25,512 nucleotides of DNA from Bordetella parapertussis (GCA_943331005.2 CALQJX020000035.1:1-25512); one strand, 5' to 3'; shown: positions 1-8,175, counted from the stretch's first letter. Translations and numbers: made by a program. The notes: generated by a model from the letters alone, not told the origin.

Positions 1-14
1 CAACCATATGGTTG
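1..14. repeat. Perfect 14-bp palindrome at window edge
   Basis: CAACCATATGGTTG reads the same on both strands. It lies 31 bp past the bshC stop codon and may be part of a terminator or a short intergenic palindrome, but the window edge cuts off the context. Confidence 0.4.
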
Positions 15-45
15 CGCCCTTTTGTATATAGAGGAATTTTGTGTG

Positions 46-1644
46 CTATTCTATGACCATGAATTTGCCGGAGAGTGGCTGTATGCCTTCTTTAACAGCA
101 TCTATGAATGCCGGGCCATTGTCGAGGTAATACTCGAGGAAATTGTCTGTACGTTCCTGCAGGCTGTTATTGGGGAAGAGGCTGTTTCTTGCCTGTGAGA
201 TGCGGCTAAGCTGCACCTCCATTTTTTTCTTCTCTGCCCGCAGCATTTTCTTTTCCAGATTGCCGAGCTTGGTGGTGATGCCTGCCAGCACTGCTTTTGC
301 AGCGGGTAGAAGGGTAGCATCGACCGTTGCTGCTTTGTGCTGCAGACGGGTCATAATGGCTGCGATCTCTTCTCTTTCTGCAGTGGTGTGCCAGTCGCTC
401 TGGCTATGAGCGTTCACATAGTTGTTGATGAGTGTGAGTTCCTGCTTAAATAGCTGCTCAACAGACAGGCCGGAGCGTTGGCGCATGGCAGACTGCTGTT
501 CGCTGACCCATAGCACAGACTGGCGCAGCAGTATAACAGGATAGAATACCCGGTAATGGGCAAACAGCGAGCCCAGTTGCAGCCAGTAGGCTACTTCGGC
601 ACCGCCACCTATAAAGGCTACATCGGGCAGGATGGTCTCCTGAAACATGCCCCTGAGGGCCACGTTGGGGCTGAACCGCTCGGGATGTGTGTGGAGCTCG
701 CTGAGGAGCTGCTCTTTATTGAAAACAATATCTGTGTTGAGTACCACCCATGAGTCGCCCTGACGCTCTATGCGCTCGCGGATCTGGTGGTGGAGGTAGA
801 AGAGGTTGATGGGACGCGGGAATATCTGCGACTTGTACCCTTTTTCTTCCAGCAGGGTGGTTTGTGCAGTGACGAGCCCCAGCGCATTGCCGTTCAGCAG
901 TTCGTCTTCCATGACAGGGATGTATGCCTCTTTGAGCAGGGTGTCATCGGGGTCGAGGATAACGAGGCCGAAACGACCAAAGAGCTCGTTGACCAGGTGT
1001 TTGGTGGCCTGGCCTATGGTCTTTTGTTTCTGGTAGGCATCGGTGATCATTTTCTGCAGGTCGTCGCAGTTCTTGCCGGCAGGGCCAAAGAACCTGAAGA
1101 GTTCCTGCAGCATGGGTTTGAGGCTTGCAGTATCCATGCGACCAACAGCCCCTTTCTGGCCGTTGCCGTCCCATGCATAATTATCGCCTCTGAAGCGGAA
1201 TGTGCCCAGTTCTTCGAGGTCGTTGTCTTCGCTGCCCATGTAGTAAACAGGTACAAAGTGATTGTCGGGGTATTTTGTATTCAGCTCTTCGGCCAGTTTT
1301 ATAGCGTGCAGTATCTTGTAAATAAAGTACAGATAGCCCGTCATAAGATTTGGCTGGTGGGCAGTGGTAATGGTATAGGTGTTGTTGCCGAGCAGAGAAG
1401 CGATGTTGTGCTTTACTGCGTCTGTAGTAGTTAGCGAAGCATACTGACCATTGAGCGCCGTAACCAGTCGTTGCCTGTCTACGGGGTATGCAGGGCGTGC
1501 TTTTATGGCCTTGTCTATGCCATCGGCATCCGGTGCGAAGCTCATGAATGCTTCCAGCTCTTTGCTTCCGGCAGTATAGTTGCCTGCCAGCTTGGAGAAG
1601 TACCCTGTATCGCTGTAGGGAATGTATGTGTAGCTATGTGCCAA
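46..1644 (-). CDS. bshC: BshC, bacillithiol biosynthesis cysteine-adding enzyme
   Basis: BshC performs the last step of bacillithiol synthesis, adding cysteine to glucosaminyl-malate in the cytosol. The 532-residue length fits the family. Visible marks are the N-terminal YIPYSDTGYFSKL stretch, a HQPNLMTGYLYFIYKI segment (the family's nucleotide-binding-like motif, often GQQPGLFGGPLYTIYK), GSEDNDLEEL near residue 138, and a C-terminal lysine/glutamate-rich coiled coil (about 455-490) followed by LQERTDNFLEYYLDNGP. The start codon is TTG (1642-1644); no in-frame ATG was seen close upstream and the protein N-terminus matches relatives from this point. It lies 70 bp downstream of mqnA on the same strand and could be co-transcribed. 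The bshA and bshB genes are not in the window. Confidence 0.93.
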   Translation of the reverse strand: MAHSYTYIPYSDTGYFSKLAGNYTAGSKELEAFMSFAPDADGIDKAIKARPAYPVDRQRLVTALNGQYASLTTTDAVKHNIASLLGNNTYTITTAHQPNLMTGYLYFIYKILHAIKLAEELNTKYPDNHFVPVYYMGSEDNDLEELGTFRFRGDNYAWDGNGQKGAVGRMDTASLKPMLQELFRFFGPAGKNCDDLQKMITDAYQKQKTIGQATKHLVNELFGRFGLVILDPDDTLLKEAYIPVMEDELLNGNALGLVTAQTTLLEEKGYKSQIFPRPINLFYLHHQIRERIERQGDSWVVLNTDIVFNKEQLLSELHTHPERFSPNVALRGMFQETILPDVAFIGGGAEVAYWLQLGSLFAHYRVFYPVILLRQSVLWVSEQQSAMRQRSGLSVEQLFKQELTLINNYVNAHSQSDWHTTAEREEIAAIMTRLQHKAATVDATLLPAAKAVLAGITTKLGNLEKKMLRAEKKKMEVQLSRISQARNSLFPNNSLQERTDNFLEYYLDNGPAFIDAVKEGIQPLSGKFMVIE

Positions 1645-1714
1645 GGTGCCTGTTTGTAGTGCTAAGTTAGTTGTAGTAGGGGATATTTTAATATGGTATG
1701 CTGTTTCCTTGCCG

Positions 1715-2461
1715 TTATTCCTGAATCAATTGCAGGAAGGTGCTGAGCCCCTTTCTTTTACTATCGTCGAGCAGGTATTGAATGTTTTCTTTGTAGTAGG
1801 TGTTGAGATCGTACCAGGGGAAGGGGTTTTGTGTGATAACGGTATCGATATGTTGCAGACCGGCAGCATTAGCGGCATTGAAATCTTTAACGAAACTCTG
1901 AGGCAGTTGTTTGTTGGCTACCCATGCAGCGAAGATGAAATCTAGGCCGGTATGGGCTTTCCATGCAGCAGAGAGGTCGTAGTTGTATTTGAAGTTATTG
2001 AGTTGCTGTAGTGCCCTGTCGCCTATGATGACACCGGCAGTGGAGCCGTTGATCTGTTCTATGAAGTTTTCGGTAGCAGGTTTGTAGATCACTTCTTTTT
2101 TCCAATATCGTTCCAGCAGCAGTTGTGCCAGGCGAACGGAGGTGCGCGACTGGTAGTCGAGATAAACGGTGGTGATCTCTTCCATAGGTACCTGACTGAA
2201 GATACCAACAGAAACCACATTGCCATGAGATGCTATGCCATAGTCGCTGACAATGTTTGCACCTGTGATATGAGTAATGACCGCAACCGGCATTAGTGCC
2301 ATATCTATAGCACCCTCCTGAAGTCGGGCTGCAATTCTGGCCGGATAATCGACCGATAGTTCAATATCGTTGATGATATTACTGTTCTCTATACCGTACA
2401 GAAGTGGTTTGGTATTCAGGTAGCTAACAGCGCCAACCCGGATCTTTGAGCTCAAGTGCAA
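1715..2461 (-). CDS. mqnA: MqnA, chorismate dehydratase (futalosine menaquinone pathway)
   Basis: MqnA converts chorismate to 3-[(1-carboxyvinyl)oxy]benzoate, the first step of the futalosine route to menaquinone. The 248-residue protein has the family's periplasmic-binding-protein-like fold signatures: VGAVSYLNTKPLLYG at residues 9-23, DMALMPVAVI near 53-62, LDYQSRTSVRLAQLLL near 100-115 and GVIIGDRAL near 142-150. It starts at ATG (2461) with a Bacteroidota -7 box 11 bp upstream. A second gene of the same pathway, mqnE, begins beyond the other end of the window, so this organism very likely makes menaquinone by the futalosine route. bshC follows 70 bp downstream. Confidence 0.95.
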   Translation of the reverse strand: MHLSSKIRVGAVSYLNTKPLLYGIENSNIINDIELSVDYPARIAARLQEGAIDMALMPVAVITHITGANIVSDYGIASHGNVVSVGIFSQVPMEEITTVYLDYQSRTSVRLAQLLLERYWKKEVIYKPATENFIEQINGSTAGVIIGDRALQQLNNFKYNYDLSAAWKAHTGLDFIFAAWVANKQLPQSFVKDFNAANAAGLQHIDTVITQNPFPWYDLNTYYKENIQYLLDDSKRKGLSTFLQLIQE

Positions 2462-2472
2462 TGATTTGTGCG

Positions 2473-2480
2473 CAAAGATA
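2473..2480 (-). promoter_or_regulatory. Promoter -7 box upstream of mqnA
   Basis: The minus strand reads TATCTTTG, a full match to the Bacteroidota -7 consensus TAnnTTTG, 11 bp before the mqnA ATG. A possible TTG -33 element lies 21 bp further upstream (2502-2504), slightly longer than the usual spacing. Confidence 0.55.
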
Positions 2481-2545
2481 GCTAAGTGCCTAATGAAAAG
2501 GCAATGTAAAAAACAATGCCACTATATAGGTTATATATATTGCTG

Positions 2546-3088
2546 CTAGAAGTTCATGGCCAGACCGATACCTGCACTGTATGGCGTGGTGGTAGGTTTC
2601 AGCCTGAGGGAGATATCTCTGGAAATATCGAAATTTCGGAGGTGGGCAGATGTTACTGCATCGAGCACCTGAATGGCGTAGCCAATACCACAGAACAGGA
2701 CAGAAGAGTTGAGGATGCGGTTCTGATCGGCCTGCAGCTGTTTCAGCTGATCGGCAGAATATATGTTTACATACTCGTCTGTAGGGGTAGTGTGGCTGGC
2801 ACTGGCACTGATACGACCCACGTATGCTTTTCTGAGTTTTATGTATTCGGCACTATTCTTTACCACAAAGTAGCCTGCAACCGAGAGTCCGGTATAAACG
2901 ATGGGTATTTTCCAGTATTGTTTGTTGTAGGCCTGTCCCAAACCAGGTATCAAGGCAGCGTAAAGACCGGCTTTTTTTGGAATGGGTTGCCAGTTGTGTG
3001 TGGCAGAGTCTGTACCGGTGCGGGCATGGCAAAGCATGGAACCTGCAAGAAGCAGCGCAAACAATGATATGACCCTTTTTGACCTCAA
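2546..3088 (-). CDS. DUF5683 domain membrane protein
   Basis: A 180-residue protein of the Bacteroidota DUF5683 type, function unknown. After an N-terminal signal-like hydrophobic stretch (residues 5-20, ALLLAGSMLCHA), the diagnostic motif PKKAGLYAALIPGLGQAYNKQYWKIPIVY (about 37-65) leads into a hydrophobic segment YTGLSVAGYFVV, with a further hydrophobic segment SSVLFCGIGYAIQVLDAV near 128-145. The start is TTG at 3088: the reading frame is closed by a stop 18 bp upstream and no ATG lies between, while the next internal Met is inside the signal segment. A consensus -7 box lies 19 bp upstream. Probably an inner-membrane or envelope protein. Confidence 0.8.
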   Translation of the reverse strand: MRSKRVISLFALLLAGSMLCHARTGTDSATHNWQPIPKKAGLYAALIPGLGQAYNKQYWKIPIVYTGLSVAGYFVVKNSAEYIKLRKAYVGRISASASHTTPTDEYVNIYSADQLKQLQADQNRILNSSVLFCGIGYAIQVLDAVTSAHLRNFDISRDISLRLKPTTTPYSAGIGLAMNF

Positions 3089-3107
3089 TGAAATCCTTTT
3101 ATAGGGT

Positions 3108-3115
3108 CAAAGTTA
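3108..3115 (-). promoter_or_regulatory. Promoter -7 box upstream of DUF5683 gene
   Basis: The minus strand reads TAACTTTG, a full TAnnTTTG match, 19 bp before the TTG start codon. No convincing -33 element is visible. Confidence 0.5.
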
Positions 3116-3215
3116 CTTCGTGAAACCGAACATGCCTATTTTCTGAAGCGGCATAAAAGAGAAAAATAATCTGTTTATACAGAACTTTAACATTCCGGGA
3201 TAGGGGAAATGGCAT

Positions 3216-3223
3216 TAAATTTG
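3216..3223 (+). promoter_or_regulatory. Possible promoter -7 box of collagen-like lipoprotein gene
   Basis: TAAATTTG matches TAnnTTTG, 94 bp before the ATG at 3318. No TTTG is seen at the usual -33 spacing, so this is tentative. It would give a leader of about 85-90 nt. Confidence 0.35.
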
Positions 3224-3317
3224 GTCTTGTATAGGAGCGTAGGCAATTAGAGCCATGGTTCTGCGCTTATTTCTTTACTACTGCCTGAGAACCGGGCAGA
3301 CTAAAAACTAAAACTGA

Positions 3318-3836
3318 ATGAAAAAGCTGATCCTGATGTTATTCGCGGCAAGCGCACTTATTTTTACAGGTTGTACCAAAACCGGACCTCCCGGCCCACA
3401 GGGTGCACAGGGACCTACAGGCCCACAGGGCAATGCCAATGTAATTGGTTCTGATCCTTTTGCGGTGAGCAGCTGGTCGAAGGATGGTAATACTTACTTT
3501 GCCAATTTTAAAAGCGCTGATATTACCCCGACTATAGTGGACAGGGGGATAGTATCTGTGTTCAAAAGCTATAACAGTACCAATACTGAATGGTCTCCAT
3601 TGCCGGATATCAATGGTAAAAGATCGACTGTTTTCAACTTCTATGATAATGGTTTCTCTATTTATGTGCAGAACTCTGATGGTACTGATCCGGGATTTCC
3701 GGGTACTGTAACATTCAGGATGGTAGTAGTTTCCCCGGCTCAGCGTCAGGCGCATCCTAATACCGACTGGAAGAACTATAAAGAGATCATGAAAGTAGTG
3801 AACGAAGATCTTCAGACAGATAAGCTGACCAAATAA
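3318..3836 (+). CDS. Lipoprotein with short collagen-like repeat
   Basis: A 172-residue predicted lipoprotein. A signal peptide ends in a lipobox (IFTGC, Cys19), so the mature protein should be lipid-anchored. Residues 23-38 form about five collagen-type Gly-X-Y triplets (GPPGPQGAQGPTGPQG). The rest, about 130 residues, is a soluble domain with SSWSKDGNTYFANF near the start and TFRMVVVSPAQRQ near the end. Small lipoproteins of this layout are common in Chitinophagaceae and related Bacteroidota, with unknown role; surface display or matrix binding is inference. The gene stands alone between a possible upstream promoter and a strong terminator shared with the convergent haem-protein gene. Confidence 0.8.
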   Translation: MKKLILMLFAASALIFTGCTKTGPPGPQGAQGPTGPQGNANVIGSDPFAVSSWSKDGNTYFANFKSADITPTIVDRGIVSVFKSYNSTNTEWSPLPDINGKRSTVFNFYDNGFSIYVQNSDGTDPGFPGTVTFRMVVVSPAQRQAHPNTDWKNYKEIMKVVNEDLQTDKLTK

Positions 3837-3857
3837 GGTGGCATTTGTAATAAATGA

Positions 3858-3893
3858 AGAGGGGCTAAGATAACTTAGCCCCTCTCTTTATTT
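3858..3893. terminator. Bidirectional intrinsic terminator
   Basis: An 11-bp perfect stem, GAGGGGCTAAG / CTTAGCCCCTC with loop ATAA, plus a flanking A-T pair, followed on the plus strand by CTTTATTTATAA. It sits 21 bp past the collagen-like gene and 15-50 bp past the convergent haem-protein gene, so it can serve both. Confidence 0.85.
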
Positions 3894-3907
3894 ATAATAC
3901 GATGTGT

Positions 3908-4393
3908 TTATTGTTGTGCGATGCCACTTTCGGTGGAGATCTTCTGAGCAAGTGCTTTAACCCAGTCTGTGAGCAGCCTTTTTTCATCGGCAGTCAATTT
4001 GGCTTCTTTGTGTATCCATGTATAGCTTGAAAGTGGCATTTCTCCTTCTTCCACTTCGCCTACTATCTCTTTCAGTTTTTTCAGTTTTCTTTTAGTTGTG
4101 AAACTACCGAACTCGGAAAAGTTCAATTCTTCTTTTCCTTCTTTTATGTGGTCGGCCAGAAAACTGGCTACCGGTTGTATGTTGTTGTACCAAGGGTAGC
4201 TGGTGTTGTTGCTATGGCAGTCATAGCAAGCCTTGTGCAGGATATTGATGACCTTCTGTGGTGGCTGATAAGCAAGGGTAATATCATCCTGAGTAACATT
4301 CGGGTTGATGTTCCTGGCCGGATGATATAGCTGGATAATTGCTAAAGCGCCTAACAATCCGATGCCTGTCCATTTGATGATCTTGTTTGCCAT
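3908..4393 (-). CDS. Haem-binding domain (monohaem c-type) protein
   Basis: A 161-residue protein of the Haem_bd family. An N-terminal membrane segment (about residues 6-24, TGIGLLGALAIIQLY) anchors it, and a CxxCH haem-attachment motif sits at Cys56-Cys59-His60 (CYDCHSNNTSYPWYNNIQP, the family signature). A later MPLSSYTWIHKEAKLT segment supplies a Met that could be the distal axial ligand (inference). It probably faces the periplasm and takes part in electron transfer; partners are unknown. The gene is convergent with the collagen-like lipoprotein gene and divergent from the Sel1 gene, so it is a single-gene unit. Confidence 0.85.
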   Translation of the reverse strand: MANKIIKWTGIGLLGALAIIQLYHPARNINPNVTQDDITLAYQPPQKVINILHKACYDCHSNNTSYPWYNNIQPVASFLADHIKEGKEELNFSEFGSFTTKRKLKKLKEIVGEVEEGEMPLSSYTWIHKEAKLTADEKRLLTDWVKALAQKISTESGIAQQ

Positions 4394-4513
4394 ATTGATA
4401 TGATTTGTTACTGCAATTTATGAAAGGTTTACGGTTATCCTTTGTACTATCGGGAAACTTTAACCAAAGTTTGTTGGGGGGATGTCTTATTTTTATGAAT
4501 CAACATAAGTGAT

Positions 4514-5650
4514 ATGAGATCTTTTTTTTGGCTACCTGCTGTGCTGCTTTTCTGGATAAGTGCTGCTTCTGTAGCATGGGGCCAGACCGGCTATGAGCAA
4601 TTGCTGAAACTGGCTGAAGATGGTGATGCTGCTGCACAACTGGAACTGGGTGATATGTACAGAAAACAGGTTGGCACGCTCAGCGGAGATACAGTGGCTG
4701 TGAACTGGTATAGCAAAAGCGCAAAGAAGGGAAATGCAACTGCTCAGTGTAATCTTGCCTATATGTACGAGAATGGATATGGCACAGGCAAGGATGATAA
4801 AGAAGCAGTGAAGTGGTACCGGAAAAGTGCGAAGCAGGATTTCGCAAGGGCGCAGTGCGGCCTGGGATTTATGTATGAGAACGGCAGGGGAGTAGATACG
4901 GATGCAGAAGAAGCTTTGAAATGGTACAGTTTATCAGCTGAAAACAAATATCCTATCGCTTACCTGAATCTGGGAAGGATGTATGAAAAAGGTAAAGGGG
5001 TGCAAAAGAACGATACTACTGCCATAAAGTGGTACAGACTGGCAGCTGAAGCAGAGAATGCACAGGCGCAAGGGCAATTGGGCTGGATCTATGAACGTGG
5101 CATAGGAGTGAAAGCAGATACTGCTGAAGCGCTGAAATGGTATAAACGTGCCTCATTCAACGAAGATCCATCGGCTCAAAACAACCTAGCAAGGTATTAC
5201 TACTTCGGGCTGGGAGGAATAAAGAAAGACTACAAATCGGCTGCAGAGCTGTTTCATAAGGCGGCAAAGGGAGGTAATACACTGGCGCAGTATATATTGG
5301 CGCAAATGCATGAGACCGGTGTAGGTGCTGATGTGGAAAAGGACCATCATGAAGCGCTGGAACTGTACCTGCAGGCTGCAGGTAAGGGCCATAAGGGCGC
5401 GCTATTCAGAGCGGGGCGTATGTATTATTACGGAATGGGCACCGAAAAGAATATGCCTGTTGCTGCTTACTATTATGGTATGGCGGCAGATCAGGGTGAG
5501 CTATATGCTGCAGGCAGCCTTGGTATTATGCTCTATGAGGGGCAGGGTATAGAAAAGGATACAGCAAAAGGGCTGGTTCTGCTACGCAAAGCAGCCAATG
5601 CAGGTATAAAGGAGGTGAAAGAATATATGACCGCACATAATCTGCAGTAG
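4514..5650 (+). CDS. Secreted Sel1-repeat (SEL1-like TPR) protein
   Basis: A 378-residue protein with a signal peptide (cleavage likely after AWGQ, about residue 24) followed by about nine consecutive Sel1 repeats of 36-38 residues that fill the protein to its end. Each has the pattern A.AQ..LG.MYE.G.GV..D...A..WY..AA, for example ATAQCNLAYMYENGYG and AQAQGQLGWIYERGIG. Sel1 solenoids are protein-interaction scaffolds, so this is likely a periplasmic or envelope adaptor; no catalytic domain is visible. The next gene starts 61 bp downstream on the same strand but has its own promoter candidate. Confidence 0.9.
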   Translation: MRSFFWLPAVLLFWISAASVAWGQTGYEQLLKLAEDGDAAAQLELGDMYRKQVGTLSGDTVAVNWYSKSAKKGNATAQCNLAYMYENGYGTGKDDKEAVKWYRKSAKQDFARAQCGLGFMYENGRGVDTDAEEALKWYSLSAENKYPIAYLNLGRMYEKGKGVQKNDTTAIKWYRLAAEAENAQAQGQLGWIYERGIGVKADTAEALKWYKRASFNEDPSAQNNLARYYYFGLGGIKKDYKSAAELFHKAAKGGNTLAQYILAQMHETGVGADVEKDHHEALELYLQAAGKGHKGALFRAGRMYYYGMGTEKNMPVAAYYYGMAADQGELYAAGSLGIMLYEGQGIEKDTAKGLVLLRKAANAGIKEVKEYMTAHNLQ

Positions 5651-5652
5651 GC

Positions 5653-5682
5653 TTTGATAATGAGGCTTTACTATTAACTTTA
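5653..5682 (+). promoter_or_regulatory. Promoter of the 192-residue protein gene
   Basis: TTTG (5653-5656), an 18-bp spacer and TAACTTTA (5675-5682, one mismatch to TAnnTTTG) form a Bacteroidota-type promoter 29 bp before the ATG at 5712. The same TTTG-N18 spacing is seen at the tRNA-Ser promoter in this window. Confidence 0.5.
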
Positions 5683-5711
5683 CAACCGATCATTACATCA
5701 GGCAACAAGAG

Positions 5712-6290
5712 ATGGAACTTATTTATGTTTTAGCAATAGTGCTACAGGTGGGTATACTTATATTCTTCTTCAGGAGGTCTATGGGTAAGAAAAAGAAACA
5801 GGAAAAAATAGTGGCTGTGCCTTCCTCAATGACCAGCTATGAAAGTTCCAGGTATACGGCACTACATGTAACACCAGATAATCTGAATCTGCAGATACCA
5901 CCATCTCTTACCAAGGTATATGGTGTGGTAATGGACTGGGATATGGGTGGTACTTTACTTACATTGACCGCTTATATAAATGGTGCCGCCAATGCTTTTC
6001 TGAGTTCGGGTGCATCAGCTATGGGGGGCGGTAATGATCCTGCAGTTGCAGAACAAGCATCGGAGTTTGTGGTGATCGCACAGGATTATCTGAACAGGGC
6101 AGTGCCTGTATCTGATCTTGGCTTTCCGCCTCCGGGCACAGTACGCTTTTATTTACTTACTAACAGGGGTATCTATGCTGTGCAGGAATTGCTGGCACTG
6201 ATCAACGATAACAGTTCGCCATTGCTGGGACTTTTCTTCAGGGGTAATATGCTGCTTGATGAGATAAAAGCAAGCAAGGCAGGAAAGTAG
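5712..6290 (+). CDS. Membrane-anchored protein of unknown function
   Basis: I do not recognise this family. The 192-residue protein has one N-terminal hydrophobic segment (residues 3-20, LIYVLAIVLQVGILIFFF), then a strongly basic stretch (RRSMGKKKKQEK), so the remainder should be cytoplasmic (Nin-Cout by the positive-inside rule). The soluble part contains YGVVMDWDMGGTLLTLTAYINGAANAFLSSG and a C-terminal GTVRFYLLTNRGIYAVQELLALI region. That C-terminal pattern resembles proteins that report a numerical or colour-like state, but I cannot assign it. It follows the Sel1 gene on the same strand, and its 3' end is 2 bp from the convergent small secreted protein gene. Confidence 0.7.
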   Translation: MELIYVLAIVLQVGILIFFFRRSMGKKKKQEKIVAVPSSMTSYESSRYTALHVTPDNLNLQIPPSLTKVYGVVMDWDMGGTLLTLTAYINGAANAFLSSGASAMGGGNDPAVAEQASEFVVIAQDYLNRAVPVSDLGFPPPGTVRFYLLTNRGIYAVQELLALINDNSSPLLGLFFRGNMLLDEIKASKAGK

Positions 6291-6292
6291 TA

Positions 6293-6697
6293 TTATTTGC
6301 ACTCCAGATCGTAGAAAGGACCCATATCCACCAGCTTTAGTTTACCGGAATATCTGTCATCTCCCTGCACTTTCTGCCTGAAGATGCAGTGCGACATGCC
6401 GCAGCGATTGTCGTCTGTTTCTCCGTAGAGTTCCATATGCAGGTGCCTGCCGGTGATGATGCCTTCTGCATTGCGCTCCGTTTCCCAACCGTCTGATACA
6501 ATAACCGCACGGCTAAACTCTTCCCTGCAACGGGTAGTTGCAGCACGTTTGTTGGCCACCATGAGCGCTTCCATTTCCAGATCTCTGTTCTTCATTCCTG
6601 CTTTCACATCGCTGAAACGGGCACGGTTCTGAGACCAGGCACCGGTAGTGCAAAGACAGGTAATGAATAAAACGGACAGGAATGATCTCATGGTCAT
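6293..6697 (-). CDS. Small secreted cysteine-containing protein, unknown function
   Basis: A 134-residue protein with a clear signal peptide (hydrophobic core SVLFITCLCTTGAWSQ, cleavage about residue 22). The mature part has four cysteines (TTRCREE, DNRCGMSHCIF, and LECK at the very C-terminus), which could form two disulfides in the periplasm. No family recognised. It starts 30 bp after kdsB on the same strand, so it may be the last gene of that transcript. Two start codons are possible: ATG at 6697 (MTMRS) or ATG at 6691 (MRS). A TATTTTTG box at 6703-6710 would favour the second if it is a real promoter. Confidence 0.7.
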   Translation of the reverse strand: MTMRSFLSVLFITCLCTTGAWSQNRARFSDVKAGMKNRDLEMEALMVANKRAATTRCREEFSRAVIVSDGWETERNAEGIITGRHLHMELYGETDDNRCGMSHCIFRQKVQGDDRYSGKLKLVDMGPFYDLECK

Positions 6698-6727
6698 TAG
6701 TTCAAAAATAATGAATTACTGCATTGT

Positions 6728-7465
6728 TTAGCTCATTCTGGCCAGCATACGTGCCAGATCTTCGGGTGTGTCTATACAATGACTCTCGTAGGTGGTAGGC
6801 ACACATTTTATTTTGAAACCGTTCTCGAGCCAGCGCAGCTGTTCCAGCGATTCGGCCTGTTCCAGCGATGATACCCCGAGTTCTGTGATCCTTTCCAGCA
6901 CATCTGTACGGTAGGCATACATGCCCACATGTCTGTAGTACTGGTGGTGCTGGTGCCATTCTTTTTCATCGACTCCTTTGATGAAAGGTATCACCATTCT
7001 GCTGAAGTAGAGGGCTTCGCGGGCGGTATTCAGCACTATTTTCACTTCTCCTTTATCGAACAGTTCTTCGTGATTGCTGACAGGTATCATCTGGGTGGCA
7101 ATTTCGGTAGTGCCATCCTGCAGTACAGCAGCCAGTTCATCTATCTGTGCGGGATCTATCAATGGTTCATCTCCCTGAATGTTGATGACATATTTGTAAC
7201 CGGTACCCAGTTGCTGCAATGCTTCAAAACAGCGGTCGGTACCACTGGGATGATGAGCAGCAGTCGTAACCGCGTTGCCGCCAAAAGAGCGGACATGTTG
7301 CAGAATGCGTTCATCGTCTGTAGCTACAACAACAGTATCGAGCGCAGCACTTTTAATAGCCTGTTCATAGACCCTTTGTATCATACTCTTGCCATTGATG
7401 TCGGCAAGTGCCTTGCCCGGAAAGCGGGTAGAGGCATAACGGGCTGGTATTATTCCTGCTATCAT
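6728..7465 (-). CDS. kdsB: KdsB, Kdo/Kdo8N cytidylyltransferase
   Basis: KdsB couples CTP to Kdo (or, in Kdo8N producers, to the 8-amino sugar) giving the CMP-sugar used for lipid A glycosylation in the cytosol. The 245-residue length is typical. Motifs: IIPARYASTRFPGK at residues 5-18 (nucleotide binding), VVVATDDERI near 45-54, HPSGTDR near 72-78, NIQGDEPLI near 94-102, and IPFIKGVD near 139. Its ATG overlaps the stop of the kdsC-like gene by 4 bp (ATGA), so the two are translationally coupled. Because kdnA and kdnB are in the same operon, its natural substrate is more likely Kdo8N than Kdo, as reported for the Shewanella enzyme; that preference is inference here. Confidence 0.93.
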   Translation of the reverse strand: MIAGIIPARYASTRFPGKALADINGKSMIQRVYEQAIKSAALDTVVVATDDERILQHVRSFGGNAVTTAAHHPSGTDRCFEALQQLGTGYKYVINIQGDEPLIDPAQIDELAAVLQDGTTEIATQMIPVSNHEELFDKGEVKIVLNTAREALYFSRMVIPFIKGVDEKEWHQHHQYYRHVGMYAYRTDVLERITELGVSSLEQAESLEQLRWLENGFKIKCVPTTYESHCIDTPEDLARMLARMS

Positions 7466-8175
7466 GAGGGGTTGTGTTCTGTTATCCTGGAATCAATTAC
7501 TGTATAAAAAGCCGGCTTGGGTATGTTGCGGCTATTGAGGTAGTCGCGATAGTTATCGGCATATACAGCGCGTTGCATAATGGTATCCTTGTAGCGGCCA
7601 CTGAGAGCTTTGAGCAGTTCTGTAGCTTCGCGGATGGCGTTATTCCCGCCATCGTTTGCCGTAATATAGTCTGCCATGTTGTTCTCTGACGCCAGTTTCA
7701 GTAACATAGGATTGCTGCCACGACCGACCATTATGCGTACACCACACATAGAGGCAACCTGCAGATCGGTAATGTCGTCGAAGAAATAGGCAACCTCTGA
7801 TGGCTGAATATCATGCGCTGCACAAAGGTGCAGCAGGGCATCTTTTTTGTTCTTTATGCCATAATATACCGCATGGAAATGCTCTCTGTTGGCGAAGGTG
7901 ATGGCCACGGGGTTTCGTTCGCCGGTGATGATACCCGCCAGCGGATTGGAGCCTTTGCGGATATAATGGTTGTAGCGGAGCATGTTGATGCCCATGGAGT
8001 CGACCTCATTGAAGGGGCTGGAACCATCGGCACCTTTGGAGCCGTTATTGAAAACACCATCCCAGTCGAAAATGTAGGCATTAATGCCATTCAGTTTTTC
8101 TTTGATGGTAGTGGCATCAGTGACGAAGGTGCCACTGAAAGTGTTTTGTATGTTATCTGTTGCAGCGTTACTCAC
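7462..8175 (-). CDS. kdsC: KdsC-like HAD phosphatase (candidate Kdo-8-P phosphatase)
   Basis: A HAD-superfamily protein in the place of KdsC, which dephosphorylates Kdo-8-phosphate. HAD motifs: I FDWDG (Asp37, Asp39), II ITGE (Thr84), a lysine near 109-111 (motif III) and IV FFDDITD (Asp133, Asp134, Asp137). The C-terminal GGNNAIREATELL matches the KdsC tail pattern GGRGAVREVCDLL. At 237 residues it is longer than usual KdsC (about 170-190): it has about 30 extra N-terminal residues and about 45 extra C-terminal residues, and FNNG replaces the common LTDG after motif I. The start appears to be GTG at 8175; no upstream ATG was found. It overlaps kdsB by 4 bp. Alternative: a phosphatase with a related but shifted substrate. 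Confidence 0.75.
   Translation of the reverse strand: MSNAATDNIQNTFSGTFVTDATTIKEKLNGINAYIFDWDGVFNNGSKGADGSSPFNEVDSMGINMLRYNHYIRKGSNPLAGIITGERNPVAITFANREHFHAVYYGIKNKKDALLHLCAAHDIQPSEVAYFFDDITDLQVASMCGVRIMVGRGSNPMLLKLASENNMADYITANDGGNNAIREATELLKALSGRYKDTIMQRAVYADNYRDYLNSRNIPKPAFYTVIDSRITEHNPS

Noticed and set aside
787..1434. 215-codon open frame on the plus strand
   Set aside because: It is antisense to bshC, has no family resemblance and no promoter; the minus-strand frame encodes a clearly recognisable protein.
2705..2790. Possible structured RNA in GC-rich stretches opposite the DUF5683 gene
   Set aside because: Apparent pairing is explained by coding sequence on the minus strand; no riboswitch consensus was found.
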